A DNA stretch of 64,000 nucleotides from Microcebus murinus (taxonomy: Eukaryota > Chordata > Mammalia > Primates > Cheirogaleidae). The notes beneath the pieces are model-generated. The model had not been told where the DNA came from, did not search any database, and saw nothing but the letters and a program-made list of their open reading frames with translations. Numbering within the stretch: the first letter of the stretch is position 1; each line of letters starts with the position of its first letter. The translations under genes and the position numbers were made by a program. Positions 10,861-24,439 of the stretch are shown one piece after another. The stretch spans positions 47,383,400-47,447,399 of the forward strand of contig NC_134116.1 in NCBI RefSeq assembly GCF_040939455.1. Direction: 5' to 3'.

Positions 10861-13770
10861 TATAAATATACATATACACAAGATCAGAGCACCTAAATAT
10901 GTAATGTAAATACTAACAGAGCTGAAGGTAGAAATAGATAGCAATACAATGATAGTAGGGGACTTCAATACCTCACTTTAAATAATAGATACATCATCCA
11001 GACAGAAACTTAATAAGGAAACACTGGATTGAACTATACCGTAGACCAAATGGAACTGAAATTCATATACAGAACATTACTTTTAACAGCAGTGGAAAAA
11101 ATATTCTTCTCAAGCTCACATGGAACATATATTAGGTCACAAAACAAATGTTAACAATTTTCAAAAGTCTAATATCATATCAAGTATCTCTTATAATCTC
11201 AATGTTATGTAACTAAAAGTCGATATAAAGAATAATTTAGGAAAATTAATATATATGTTAAAATTAAACAATATACTTATAAATAAATAGTCAATTGTTC
11301 AAATAAAAAACACAAAAAATTATCTAGAGAAATAAAAATGGATACATGCCATATCTAAATTTAAAGAATGCATCCAAAGCAGTTCTAAGAAACTTTAGAG
11401 TAAAAATGCCTATGTGAAGAAAGACATATATCTAAAATAAATAATATAACACAAGGAACTAGAAAAAGAAGCACAAACTAAGTCCAAAGTTTACAAAAGA
11501 AAAGAAATAGCAAAGATAATGACAGAACTACTTGAAATAAAGGCCTGGGAAAATAGACAAGATTAATAAAATTAAGACTTGTTTTTTTGAAAAAATAAAA
11601 TTGACAAACTTTTAGCTAGAGTAAGATAAAAAGAGATAAATGTCAAATAAAATCAGAAATGAAGGATGGAATAGTACAACCAATACTACAGATATACAAA
11701 GACTAATAAGAGACTACTATGAACAAGTAAATGTCCAAAGTTAGATATTCTAGAATAAATGAAGAAATTTCTAGATATATCATTCTACTTAGATTGAATC
11801 AAAAAGAAATAGAAAATCTGAGCACACAACCTACCAAGACTGAATCACAAAAAAATAGAAAAAAATGAATATACCAAAGAATAAAATTGAATTAGAAATA
11901 AAAAGTCTCCCATTGAAGAAAACCTCAAGACCATAGCTTTATGAGTTATTTCTACCAAATATTAAAAGGATTAATACCAATGCTTCTAAAAATCTTCCAA
12001 AAAATTGAAGAAGAAAAAACACTTTCATATTCATGTATTGCTCATATAAAATCTGATGTTCTTACATTACAACAAAAAATTATAGGCAAATACTTCACAT
12101 AGATACTGTTGTGAAAATTCTCAAAGAAAAAAAAAAAACCAGCAAATCAAAGTCAACAGTAGGCTAAAATATTATACACACTGATCAAAAGTATTTACTC
12201 CTGATACAAGAATGGTTCAATAATGCAAATAAAAAATGAGATATACTGCATTAATGGAATAAAGGATAAAAATCACATAACATTTCAGTAGATGCAGAAA
12301 AGGTGTTTGACAAAATTTAATGTCCTTCCATGATAAAAACTCTCAACAATTAAGGTAAAAAGGAATTTTTCCCAACATCATAAAGGTCACATATACAAAT
12401 CCACAGCTAAAATACTTAATAGTATAAGGCTAAAAACTTTTCTAGGATCAGGATCAGGATCAAGAATAAGACAGTGATTCCCAATCTCACCACTTCTATT
12501 CAATGTAGTACTGGAAATTATAGCCAGAGCAATTAGGTAAGAAAAAGCCATAAACATCTTCTGAGTTGAAAAGGAAGAAGCTAAATTGTCTCTGTAGATG
12601 ACATGATTTTACATATAGAAAAGTCTAAGGCTCCCCAAAAATCTTTTAGAACTAATAAATGAATTCAGTAAAATGCAGGATACAAAATCAAAATACAAAA
12701 ATCATTGTTTCTGCATATTAATAAAAAACTATTCAAAAAATAAATTCAAATAAACTGATTGATGATAGCATCAAAAGAAAAAATGCTTACAAAAAAATTT
12801 AATCAAGAAGGCAAAATATCTGTACACTAAAACCTATAAATAGTGATGACAGAAACTGAAGATTAAGTAAATGGAAAGCTATCCTGTGTTTATATATTTA
12901 AAATATTAATATTGTTAAAATATCCAAATATTATTTTTTCATAGAAATTGGCAAAACTATTCTAATTTGTATGGAACCACTAATGGCCAAACAGCTAAAG
13001 CCATCCTGAGAAAGAAGAAAAAAGCTGAGAAAGCTGGAGGCATCATAATTCCTGAATTTGAATCATACTATAATACAAAGCTATAGTAATAAAAATAATA
13101 TGGTACTGACATAAAAAATGACATGTAGACCTCTGGAATATAATAGAGAGCTCAGAAATAAACTCAGACATATATAGTCAACTAATTTTTGACAAAGGCA
13201 TCAAGAATACACATTGGGAATGACAGTTTCTCCAATAAATAGTGTCAGGATAACTGGGTATTCACATGCAAAAGAATGAATTGAGCCTTTATCTTTCACC
13301 ATATACAATATTCAATTCAAAATGTTTTGAAGACAGAACTTTAAGATGTAAAACCATAAAACTCCTAGGAGAAAACTGAGGGGAAAAAACTTTTCAATAT
13401 TGATTTTGGCAATGATTCTTTAGATATGAACCAAAAAGCATAAGCAAAAAAAGTGAAAATAAATAAATGGGCTAACATCAAATTCAAATTTTTTGCACAG
13501 TAAAGGAAACAATCAAAAATGGAAAGGCAATTGGTGGAATAGGAGAAAATATTTGGAAGTCATATGTCCAATAAGGAGTTAACAAGTCCAAAGTATACAA
13601 GAACTTATACGACTTCATAGCAAAAAGTCTTCATATCTTTATTAAGAAAAATAGGCAAAGGATCTGAATAGGTACTTCTCAAAAAAAGACATACAAATGG
13701 CCAAGAGTCATATAAAAATGCTCAGTATAACTAATCATTAGAAAAATGCAAATTAAAACCACAGCATACA
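10861..13770 (+). mobile_element. L1 ORF2 fragment, sense, heavily decayed
   Basis: About 2.9 kb of ORF2 in forward orientation. It starts downstream of the endonuclease start ('gtaggggacttcaatacctc') and runs through 'cttctcaagctcacatggaa', the reverse-transcriptase region ('aaggtgtttgacaaaattta', 'ctcaccacttctattcaatg') and the catalytic block 'gatgacatgattttacat' at 12596-12613. There the bases coding the Phe-Ala before Asp-Asp are partly lost, a frameshift at the active site. It stops at about 13770 in the ORF2 C-terminal part ('aatgcaaattaaaaccacag') with no 3' UTR or A tail. No long frame survives. Its last 100 bases cover the same L1 region as 9950-10080, so it is a separate copy. Confidence 0.88.
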
Positions 13771-16441
13771 GTAAGTATATTGATTGACTGATATGTTTTA
13801 CCAAAATGATTGATGATTACAGGAGATATTATTTCCTCAAAAAAAGTTCTTAATAGTATGCAATGATTTTTACCTTGAGGCCTCAGCTGATTAAAACTTG
13901 GACATAGCCATATACTAATTATATGATTAAATTTTTTTGGTTCCTTCTAATGAGTTTTGGGTGTTGCAGTATACTCAGTGGCCAATTCACTAATTCCAAT
14001 GTGGGTAGACACTGCCTCTTCTCTTTTAAATTGAATGCACTGAATAAAACACACAGAGCAAAATGAGTACATTTCAAATGTCCATATGTGAAAAGAAGCT
14101 GTAAATAATTCCATAAAATAGAGATATTATTTTCATGTATGAAATTGATATTTGATACCACAAGTAATAAGAAATACATAAAACTCTGACCAGTTTGATA
14201 TTTAGTGATATGTTCAAGTTTAGTTATAGTCTGTACATTTCCAAGGTATCAAAAATTTTCACTAAAGAAAAATAAATATGAGTATTTCAGATATTCATTA
14301 AAAACCTATCAAACTTTCAGGACTCATTCGGGATTTAAATTTATGTTGATGAATAATATGTCTTTGGTTGTGTTTAAACTCTCAGAATAAATTAGATTTT
14401 ATGTGAACTTAAAAATCAGTTCCCCAATTTTGAGATGGAGAAATTCCCTTTTGTGGGTTCAAAATGGCATGAATTTAATAGTATTTATGTTCATGTAGAA
14501 CTAGTTTTTGTCTCTCATTTTTAAAGATATACTAGCACATGAGTGCTACTAACTTTAGCAATAACTATTATGTATAAGAGCTTTGAATTAAGTCATTTAA
14601 ATATGTATCAGATATTCCTATGTCAGCAATGGTGGCAATAGTAGATTATGATGTAGTATCCAACCAGAAAAAAACAGACTCCAAATAAGAGACACTGTTT
14701 AAAAACATGCCCTTCATTATGCTTAACACTATTAACCGATGCATTTGTCCAGGAAACCCAATTATTTAGCAATTAAAGACTACATTCCTGAATGCCTTCA
14801 TTAATTTGCAAAAACAAAACAATTTGACTGTGCATATGAGAAATTGTCAGATTTCATTTTGTATATTAAGTCACCAGTATTTTTCTTGGCCACAGGAAAT
14901 TAATCATCAAGGTTGCAATGCTTTAGAGAAGCAGGGTCTCTGTTGTATTCATACTCTTATTAAAGTGGTGCAGAACATACATTAAATAGTGGAAATACTG
15001 ACATTTTCCAAAGCTGAGATACAACATACACATTTATTTGCTTCAGAAAAGAATTAAATGCATTGAAAACAATAAATATTACCCATGTGATATTTATTGT
15101 TTTTTGTACTAAAATATTCAGTTTTCACCACAATACTGACATCATAAGGGCACATGAAACTTTAGATTTTATCCATAAAAATTGGCAATAAGACATCATA
15201 CTCTTTATTAAGGCATTACAAATCATAAATTGATGACAGGAACCCTATTACTTTTTACAGTAAATTAAAGTGTTTTGAAACCAAAGGACATAAACTTATA
15301 AAAGATTTATTGACTGTGCAATAGACAATTCAATTCAGTTCAAAATGTTTTAATGGATGCTGCCTGTTTTCTTTCTTCTTTTTCTTTCTGTAGGCAATCC
15401 TTTCACAAAAATAATCTCAAGGTTTGAAGACATTTTGCTTTTTGGTAGTATTGAATAAAAATTTTTTGTTTGGTTTGCATTCATATACATGTAAAAGGAT
15501 TATGGTAGAGTAGCTATACTTACTTATTAATCACACATCATAATCACACAACTGGGAAACTAGTCCCATTCAAAAAATGTAGAATGCATCTGTCAACAAA
15601 GGAATAAGCGTATTATCTGATTTTTGCTTTGTGTGTCACTTTTGCTTAAAGACTGTAATTGTTCCAGGATACTAATTTTATTGATTTGTTTCAACACTTT
15701 TCTATTGCAGATGGGAATGACCATTTTTTAACAAAGCTGTTTCCTTTATTTCAGTCAGAGACAAAGAGTAAAAATTATGTTCATGCATAATACAAAATTG
15801 CTTTTCCCAATGATTAATAAAATAGAACATAAAATTATTATTTTCCAAAGCTTCTAATTTTTTAGTCAATTTTAGGACATTATCCACCGAGAAGTTATTT
15901 GTGAAAATATGTGTGCATATTTTGTGGCATTTTATTTAAAGTGGGTTTTAAGTCATTAGCCTTACTCTAGAAATATTCTTCAAAATTTATCATATAAATA
16001 ATTATAATGTACAGAAAAATATATTGAGAAACTACAGAATTTAACTTAATCATTTTAAGGAAAGAACATCTTTTAGTTGAGTTTATGAACTCATTACAAC
16101 TAGGGAATCTCCAGGTTATCAGAATGTTGAATGAGTGAAATGTAATATTCACTACATTGCCTAAGGCTTTTCCTAATTTTTGGTCAAATAAATTGAAAAT
16201 TATGATTCAATACAAGCTAAAATTACTTACTTAAACCAAACTATAAAGATATGGATTTAGAAGTTCCTCATTACTACATGTGTTTTTTACTATATTTTTC
16301 AAATAATTAAGAGGGCTTTATTCTTATATATATATTATTATTATTTATTAAAATAATGACCATAATTTTCAAAAGATGTTTATAAGAATATTTTAATTAT
16401 GCAAGTTTAGGTTTCTAAACTATATTGGTTTAATAAATAAA
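13771..16441. other. Unclassified AT-rich sequence
   Basis: About 2.7 kb without a repeat or gene I can name. Small frames on both strands (for example minus 13919-14179 and minus 15702-15887) are low-complexity, AT-driven and lack domains. Confidence 0.4.
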
Positions 16442-16468
16442 TACACACACATACACAAACACACACAT
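16442..16468. repeat. CA microsatellite
   Basis: Short imperfect run of acacac units with one 't' and one 'aaac' interruption. Confidence 0.8.
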
Positions 16469-18150
16469 GATACTAAAAATTTTTTTCAGAAATCAACACT
16501 GTGAACCATTTCAACCAGGTTATCAAAAAGATATTTTTAAAACTGAAATCAGGTCTGACCTCTGGGGAATAACACTCATTCAAGCTAATTCCAGACCTGT
16601 CATCACCATCTGTTTAACATTATCCTCCAATCAGTTGGGGGTTACTAAGGTATCAGTTTGCTTAATGTTCTTATTTTCATAATTTTTGAGGATTTTCTGG
16701 TGATGTATCAAAACCCTTCTTGAAGTTCATACACATTTAAATGATTGATACCTGCAATTTCATGTTTGAATTAAAATTTTAGGCCAAGTTATTTTCTCAC
16801 AAAGCCTACTGATTATTATTCAGAAACAGTTGCTATTGTATCTAACTACAAATAAATAAAATTAAACAGTAGATATAGATTTTATTTTCAAAAGCTATTA
16901 TTTATTTCCTTTTTTCTTTTGTTAATATTCCCTTGGTTATTAAATTAAATGTGTAAGATAAAAAATATGGCACCTTTAAATATTTTCAGTATTTGAAGGT
17001 ATACATTATAAGGCTCTGGCTATTTAAAGATATATTTAAAATTGTCTATGTTTTGGGAGATTTGTCTTTCCAAACTTCATAAACACTGTTTATTCTTAAA
17101 GTCCTAACTTAGAATTCACTTCTCTTTATCAAATAATATATTTTTTAGCTTTCCTGATATTATTTTAAATCTTCTACACAATTTTGTGTGTTTTATTAGT
17201 TTGTGTTAAATATTTTATTTCCTCTAGGTTAATAAAATACTTCTAATAAAGAATTGAATAAAGAAAAAGGTTTCTAATGTTTTCTTATCAGCTTTTATGG
17301 TATAAGATGATTCAAAGTTTTAGTTTTGATGAAATTCATACTTTTAAGGAATACAAAGTTAAGATTTTAATCATAGCATTTTTAAAAACTTCAGTTTGCT
17401 CAATAAAAATTTATTGTTTTCTAATTGAGCACATGTGCTATAATAACTCATTAATTTAAAAATAAAAAAATTATACACTCATTATACCCTTTTTTATTTT
17501 CCATTTAAATATTTAATACTGAAAAATCTTCAGTTAGTCACTATATGAATATCATGTAATATATTTCCAGTGAGAAAGTGAATATTATTTTTGTATAATT
17601 TTGGGTAATTATTAATCTTAAGTGACTGGTCACTAATTATATATTCATGACTTATTCTGCTTCACTAAGAATTATCAATACATTTCTGACAATATCTGAT
17701 TTCTTATAGTCTAGCTGACATAAACTTGATTCATAACAATTGCAATGAGACCAAAGATTATGAATGATCATTGGACAGGTCCATGGTTATAGGAAACAAA
17801 ATCTCACAAATATAATCCCCACCCTCTGTGCTCTGCTCCTGAAATTAATGTCACTGTTTCTTGCATGGACACTTCAACTTTAGAACTCTCAAGACTCTGT
17901 ACCATGTAAAAATATTAAACGTTTTTTTCTGGTAATTGAATTTTAATGTCAAAAATTGGGTGTGGAAATGACACAAATTAGAAGCAGTAAATTTTATGTT
18001 ATTATTTTTTTGAGAAAATATATTTGAGAAATAATCTAATCAAAAAGTCTGCAAACAAGAAGAAAATAAGAATGTAACCACTATAAAAACAAACAAACAA
18101 AAACCAGGACACTTTAATTCTTTCATCGAGAAATTATAATATGTTATGTA
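16469..18150. other. Unclassified AT-rich sequence
   Basis: No gene and no named repeat seen. The 71-codon frame at 16467-16682 and the 60-codon frame at 17277-17459 show no domain. Confidence 0.4.
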
Positions 18151-18154
18151 CCAT

Positions 18155-18272
18155 TCTTCTAAGTGATAATTTATTTAATCCTCACAACCCTAGAAAGTAT
18201 GTACTTTTATACTAATATTCAGGTGAAAAAACTGGGGCACAAAGAAATTTAAGTGACTCAGTAATGAATATT
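18155..18272 (-). mobile_element. MIR SINE fragment, antisense
   Basis: Matches the reverse complement of the MIR core and 3' part: 'tttaatcctcacaaccctag', then a diverged 'actaatattcaggtgaaaaa', then 'actggggcacaaagaaattt' and 'aagtgactcagtaatg'. MIR is an ancient tRNA-derived SINE shared by all mammals. Confidence 0.8.
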
Positions 18273-18499
18273 CTCTGATTTATGTCTTCTAAGTCACAGA
18301 AAATACTTACCAATCACACAATCTGTATACAAAAGCTGTTCTTTTAATTGTATTTTAGACTTCATTTACAGGTACAACAGGACAAATTAAAGTGACTAGA
18401 AATTTAAGTGCCAGAAAATCTTGCAACTGAATATCATATTATACTGTTTAAAGTGATATGTTTATTTTGCATATATTATGTCATTGGGCAACTTTATTA

Positions 18500-18603
18500 A
18501 TTTAAGTAGGTGATATTTTCTTCTTTTTCCATTTAAGCAAACTAAAGCACATCAAATTAAATCATTTCCAAATATCATGCAGTTAGGAATAGAACTGTGG
18601 AGA
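18500..18603 (-). mobile_element. Probable MIR SINE fragment, antisense
   Basis: A second decayed copy of the same antisense MIR block: 'gtaggtgatattttcttctt', 'tttaagcaaactaaagcaca' and 'atcatgcagttaggaataga' follow the MIR order (gap, gaaactgag, aggttaaat, cacagctagga). Divergence is high. Confidence 0.55.
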
Positions 18604-19625
18604 CATTTCTTTTCCTTGGTAAGAATGTTGTCTGAGGATCAATGTGTCAGTTAGGTAAATAATGGTTATCTTAAAATGGGACTTGTAGTAGATATTTTTC
18701 ATTTGAATTGAGTGCAATGACCTCCTTCTCAGTCTCTTTCTCCTAAGAAATGTCATTCTCTGATTCCAATTATGCGGTGATAACTAGGAATTTTAAGCTT
18801 TTATTGTCTTGTTTTCTAGTTAGATTGGTCTAATAGCTGGCATTTGTTTTTAAGTAAGTCAATAATTATAGTCCTTTCTCCTAGATACAGTGTTGCTCCG
18901 ACAATGGGCATGTGACCCAAATTGAGATAACTGGATTTTTTCCGCATCCCCATCTGCCACTGGAACTGGAAAAGAAAAATAAATAGCAATTTTTAGATGT
19001 GAAAATTGAGAAATGTTGACAAGTAAATCACTTTCCAAGTGTCAGAGGGATGACCTAAACTGGGAATGGTTGGGACAGATACAAAGATTGAAGTGAAAAC
19101 AAGAAACAGTAAGTCCTGATGTTAATTTTATATTTGATCCCAATCATTTCTGAGGCTCAGATACATTATAAATGTTCCCACAGATGCCTGAGACTTTAAA
19201 ACTTTTCCCCTTTGATCTATTTACTTATCTAGGAGCCTTTTAACTCCAAATAAAGGATTATAATAAATACAAAAATCATTTCCTGAGAGTGCCTTCATGC
19301 TAGGGGTGGAATGGATTAGCCCTGAGTTTTAACCACTTGTAATCTCCGTAAGTTGTCCAAGCTACTCAAAATAACAGAGAAAAAATATTACTGTTTAATA
19401 TGGAAAATTGATATTTTATTATTATTAAATATGATATACATAAACACAGCATTAGAAAATGGCTATTTTAATCTGCAACTATGGATGTAAGCAGTGCTTA
19501 CTATGAAAAGTCTGGTTTATGATGTCTCTAAAATTCCAGGCTTCCATACACACGGAGAGCTCAAAATACCTCTTACATAAAATTTCCAATTTTTCCTCTG
19601 CCAAAGGACATTAATTAAAAATGGA
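18604..19625. other. Unclassified sequence
   Basis: About 1 kb between MIR and Alu. No gene or repeat recognised. Confidence 0.4.
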
Positions 19626-19960
<335 letters not shown>

Positions 19961-20159
19961 TGGGAATCTGAAAAAGCAAGTAGAGATGATTACCTATGTT
20001 AACTTCAGTATGATTATTCACTAGAAAAAATATTTGTCTAGTTTCTGTTTTTGGCAAAAAAAAAAAGACGTTACAGATTTACTCATGTTGCAAACAAACT
20101 TAACATGTAACTCAGAGAAGAAATTTCAATTTTAAGGAAAAAAATTATGTAGTTTAAAT

Positions 20160-20626
20160 CAGCAGTCCCCAATGGTTTTGGAACCAGGGACCAGTTTAAT
20201 GGAAGACAATTTTTCCGTGGATGGGGGTTGAGAGGCATGGTTTGGGGATGATTCATGCACATTAGATTTGTTGTGCAGTCAAACTTCTCTGCTAATGATA
20301 ATCTGTATTTGCAGCCACTCCACAGTGGCTGGCTCAGCTTCACCTCACTTCACTTCACTTCATCAGGCATTAGCTTCTCATAAGCAGTGCACACCCTAAA
20401 TCCCTCACTTGTGCAGTTTACAGTAGGGTTATGGTTCCTCTGAGAATCGAACATCTCCGCTGATCTGACAGGAGGCAGAGCTTATAGATGTGAGTGATGG
20501 GGAGCTGCTTCAAATAACAGAAGCAGCATCTCTCTCTGGCCCTCCACTCACCTCCTGCTGTGTGGCCTGGCTCCTAATAGGCCATGGACCAGTACTGGTC
20601 CATGGCCTGGGAGTTGGGGACCACAG
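20160..20626. mobile_element. MER1-type hAT-Charlie DNA transposon, non-autonomous
   Basis: The ends form terminal inverted repeats: 'cagcagtccccaa' on the left and 'ttggggaccacag' on the right, extended inward by 'gtactggtccatggcctggg'. Inside are sequences I remember from MER1 elements: 'ggaagacaatttttccgtgg', 'gggatgattcatgcacatta', 'atcaggcattagcttctcat', 'gctgatctgacaggaggcag' and 'cacctcctgctgtgtggcct'. The flanks 'gtttaaat' (20152-20159) and 'atttaaag' (20627-20634) agree at 6 of 8 positions, consistent with the 8-base duplication made by hAT transposases. No transposase is encoded; the minus-strand frame at 20083-20343 is incidental. Confidence 0.85.
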
Positions 20627-20634
20627 ATTTAAAG

Positions 20635-21702
20635 GATTGCTGATGTAAATCATCTACCACTGAGGCCATGTACTTGTATAGAGAAATTAACCTAAACTTA
20701 AAAAGAGATGTATTGAAAAGACCTATTTTGTGGATCAGGAAGAATGCTGTTTAAATCTGAGCAGCCAGAGGAAAATTGTGAAATATTCAGAATAGTTGGT
20801 GATTGCAGAATCTACCTGGATGACTGGTGGCTAGAATTTCTTCTTTAAGCAATGACTAAAGCAGAATTTATTGTTTTCAAGATTATTGCACACCAAAATC
20901 GGGCAGTACTGTTTTCACAAATGTGAGAGAAACTGATAGCAACGATATGTGAACAGAGGGGCGGTCACAGTTTAGATACAATCCTGAGGAAGGCAGGCAA
21001 AGCAACTTTTTTTCTTTTTTCAGAAACGTGGGTCTACACTTTGTTTATGCCATACCTCATTCCAGAAATGATTTGTGATAAAATGCTTACAGCTGATGGT
21101 GCTGCTTAGGAACAGCCCTAAATTATTTCTGTTAAGACTTCTCAGCTTTACAATAAATTCTTATATCATCCTTGGATGGATCAGGAACATATGTAGTCCT
21201 ATTTCTTATGTTATTGAAAATGGCAATATATACAGTAAAAATTATTGTTCAACTTAGAAATGAGCCAACATCTAGGTAATGAGGAAAGAAAATGCTCACT
21301 CTCAAAATATCTCCCCCAATTGGTCTTATATTAAATATAAAATTTAAAAAAATTTTTGAGATTCATCTCTTCAATTTGTATTAATTTAGCATTCAGATTT
21401 TTATTGTGTATAGAATGGATAAAGCTGAACATTTTCCCATATTAAGCTACTTTGCCAGATATTAATATTATATTTCTTTGCACAAAATAGGGTTTTGAAA
21501 TATTGATACATGCACAAACTCTAAAAAACATATGGGATGTGGAGAAAGATGGGCAGTACTTAAATAGAAAATAAATTAAACTATTTCTTTGGGAAATTCT
21601 GTCCTCTCTAGGCTTCTCTGATACTATTCTGTCTTTTCTTTATTCTTCTTTTTGGGCAATTTCTTGACTTCAACTATTACTTTGAATAAGAAAGACTTTC
21701 TA
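20635..21702. other. Unclassified sequence
   Basis: About 1 kb with no recognisable repeat or gene. The 60-codon frame at 21075-21257 has no domain. Confidence 0.4.
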
Positions 21703-21716
21703 AACTCTGTCTCTCT

Positions 21717-22016
21717 ATTTTTATTTTTTTATAGTTAACACATAATAAATTTACATGTTTATGAGGTACAATGTGATGTTTCAATGGATGTATATATTTT
21801 ATAATAATCAAATAGAGGTAGTTAGCATGTCCATCACCTCAAACCTTTATCATTTCTTTGTCATGGAGGGGGAATGGGAAGAAGTTGGTCAATAGGTACA
21901 AAGTTACAGTTAGTCAGAAATAATAAGTTCTCTACATAGGGAGGTACCTATAGTTAATAACAATGTATTATATATTTCAAGATAGCTTGAAAAGTAGATC
22001 TTGAAAGATATTTTTG
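21717..22016 (-). mobile_element. Short L1 3' end with internal inversion
   Basis: 21717-21852 is the reverse complement of the last part of an L1 3' UTR ('gaggtacaatgtgatgtttc', 'gcatgtccatcacctcaaac'), with T-rich sequence at its left edge. 21858-22016 is the adjoining upstream part in forward orientation ('aagaagttggtcaataggta', 'caaagttacagttagtcaga', 'cctatagttaataacaatgt'). This arrangement is what twin priming gives for an element inserted on the minus strand. A 14-base repeat 'aactctgtctctct' at 21703-21716 and 22241-22254 could be the target duplication, but 22017-22240 is not recognisable L1, so that link is uncertain. Confidence 0.75.
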
Positions 22017-22729
22017 ACCTCTCTCTTGAGCAGTAAACCTTCATTCACAACTGCTTCATAGATAACTATACCCATTGATGCATCAACATTTTTCTCTCTG
22101 AATATATCATTTCCCTCTCATTCCTGCACGTTCTATGTAAAAAAATTTTACTGCTATGAGCCTTAGTATCTAATGTTTTTATTCTTTCATCTTCCTTAAC
22201 ATAGCAATTTTACCAAATACTACTATAAATGCTACCTCCTAACTCTGTCTCTCTCTTTCAGCCTTCACTATTGAGAAGAGACAGCCAGAGCCATTGGCAG
22301 AGTGCTCTACAAGAAATGTGACCTGGAACTAACTCTCTCCAATATCACAGTAAGCTACAGTAGCTTGTAAGATTCCTAAATGGCTAATACCATGCCACAT
22401 ATTAAATGCAAAATAAACATTTGGTGACTCAAATAAAATAATAGAAAGATGGATGATTTAAATTTCCGTTTTTTTGATGTAATTATCTTTTCCTATGTAA
22501 CATGATGCTGACAAAAAACACATGAGGTATAAAGCACTTGGCAATACTGCTCCACATTCATCAAATTGACAATATTTTTAAGGTAACAATTGCAGGGATG
22601 GGTAACATCGCTGAGAAGCCTGTACAATCATTTTGGAAAACAATTTGATGATATCTAGTAAGGTAGTTAGCATAGTGATTCCACTGTAGAGAAATTTTGA
22701 CAATCATATAAGGTCACTGTATTAATTAG
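22017..22729. other. Unclassified sequence
   Basis: No gene or named repeat recognised between the inverted L1 piece and the next dispersed repeat. Confidence 0.4.
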
Positions 22730-23215
22730 AGTTTTCCAGTGAAACAGAGCCAACAGGTGGTGAGAGAGAGAGAGACAGAGAGAGAGACAGAGAGAGATAG
22801 AGAGACAGAGAGATTTTAAGGAATTGGCTTATGACTTACATGATTGTGGGGGCTGGCTAGTCTGAAATCCAGAGGGAATGCCAGCAGGCTGGAAATCAGT
22901 AAGAGTTGATGTTGCAATTTGACTCCCAAAACTGCAGGGTAGGCTAGTGTGCTGGAAACTCAGGTAGATATTTAATGTTACAGTCTTGAGGCAGAATTGC
23001 TTCTTCAGGAAACCTCACTCTTTGCTCCTAAGACTTGCAACTGATTGGATGAGGCACACCCACGTTATGGAGGGTAATCTGCTTTACTTAAAGTTGACTG
23101 TAAATATTAGCCACATTCACAAATACCTTCACAACAATATCTAGACTAGTGTTTAACCAAACAACTAGGTAGCATAGCCTAGGTAAGTTGACACATGAAA
23201 ATTAGTTATAACAGC
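22730..23215 (-). repeat. Dispersed repeat, same family as 54067-54412, with GA microsatellite
   Basis: The left end resembles 'ttctccagagaaacagaacc' of a common primate dispersed repeat ('gttttccagtgaaacagagc' here). It is followed by a GA-rich microsatellite (22761-22813), 'aaggaattggcttatgactt', 'gattggatgaggcacaccca' and an end like 'taagttgacacatgaaaatt'. The copy at 54067-54412 is the same family in the opposite orientation. I do not assign a family name. Confidence 0.65.
22761..22813. repeat. GA microsatellite
   Basis: Run of gagaga and gacaga units inside the dispersed repeat at 22730-23215, at the position where that family usually carries a simple repeat. Confidence 0.9.
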
Positions 23216-24299
23216 CAAATTTTAAAAAACTAAATATTTCAACAAAAATGAACTCATTAAATCCATGAATTTTGGGGGTTTTAATGGATTGCCAAGACAT
23301 CATATATAATAAGACTAACAGAATGTCCTTATTAGTGAAAATTAAATTGTGTTATTATTTCATACGTTGAATAAAATTTATAAACTGTATGTATTTTATG
23401 CCTATGAGGAATTTGGAGTTAATGTAACAGATATTTATATTGTTTTGAAGGTAAATGTCTCTTGTTAGAAATTTATTAATGATGTATAGTTTAACTACAA
23501 TCTACCTCTCATTATTGTCAGTTGGTTTCCCATTACATGGTCTGAAAACACCAAAAATAGTCCTAAAAAGTATATGATGTTCTTGATGAGAACTGACAAA
23601 TACTAATTGTAGTGTGATAATATTAATGTCTGGCCAAATTCACAAAGGCTAATTCTTTGAACCTACCAAATAATGCACACTAGATGCCAATTAATTTTTT
23701 CTTCTAAATTTATCTTGCATGTCTCATCCCTGGAATAGAAGGTCATTTCAAATACAAGGTCAATATGTGTCCTAGTACTAATATTGATCTAAAATGTGTT
23801 GATACTTAATTAACAAAAGGAATCTAGGGGGAATATATCAAAGCCACTAGTGAAAATAGAAAGGAACATGCACATATGGACAGAATTATTTTAGATTAAT
23901 TTTAATAAAATAAATATTTATTTATATAAATTTACATAAATATTCTCTTCCTTTTGTTACAAATTCTTGTTTCACTTTAATATGAATTCACTAGTTACAA
24001 TTCCCCTGACACAGTTTAGAAAACAAAACTAAGAATGTTATGGTATAATTAATGATAACTTTTCCATTTTGTTTTCATATACAAAGAGCTAACACAATGA
24101 CAAAATGATACTTTAAAAAAAATTTAAACATTGTAAATAATTTGCATCTTTTACTAACACTCATCCCTTGTGAAAGTAAGCCCTGGTATAAAAGAATTTG
24201 ATTGCTTGTCAGTGGAGATAGTTTTTACAATTGTCATGACTCACTGTTTTCTAGTAAATGCAGAAATAGCTCTGAGGTTAATCTTCCATATCAAAATAA
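23216..24299. other. Unclassified AT-rich sequence
   Basis: No gene or named repeat recognised. Confidence 0.4.
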
Positions 24300-24320
24300 A
24301 ATGAGCAGCCACCTGCTCTA

Positions 24321-24410
24321 ATGGCTTCTCACTGCTACAAATGGGATGACAGGCCAGAAGAGCAGCTGGAGGAGGAAATGCCTTATGATGCCAGTGGTTT
24401 GTTTATCTAA
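24321..24410 (+). CDS. Small open frame of unknown status
   Basis: A 29-codon ATG frame (MASHCYKWDDRPEEQLEEEM followed by PYDASGLFI) lies in a locally GC-richer patch of otherwise AT-rich DNA. The product is short, acidic and hydrophilic, unlike the Leu/Phe/Ile-rich frames produced by chance in this window. 'agtg-gtttgt' at 24393-24402 could be read as a weak splice donor, and no convincing acceptor precedes it. No domain or known protein is recognised and the frame sits in no repeat I can name. It may be a fossil exon, a micro-ORF or chance. Its translated strand is the only support, so confidence is low. Confidence 0.15.
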   Translation: MASHCYKWDDRPEEQLEEEMPYDASGLFI

Positions 24411-24439
24411 CACTACGTCAACTCATTTTACTTTATTTT

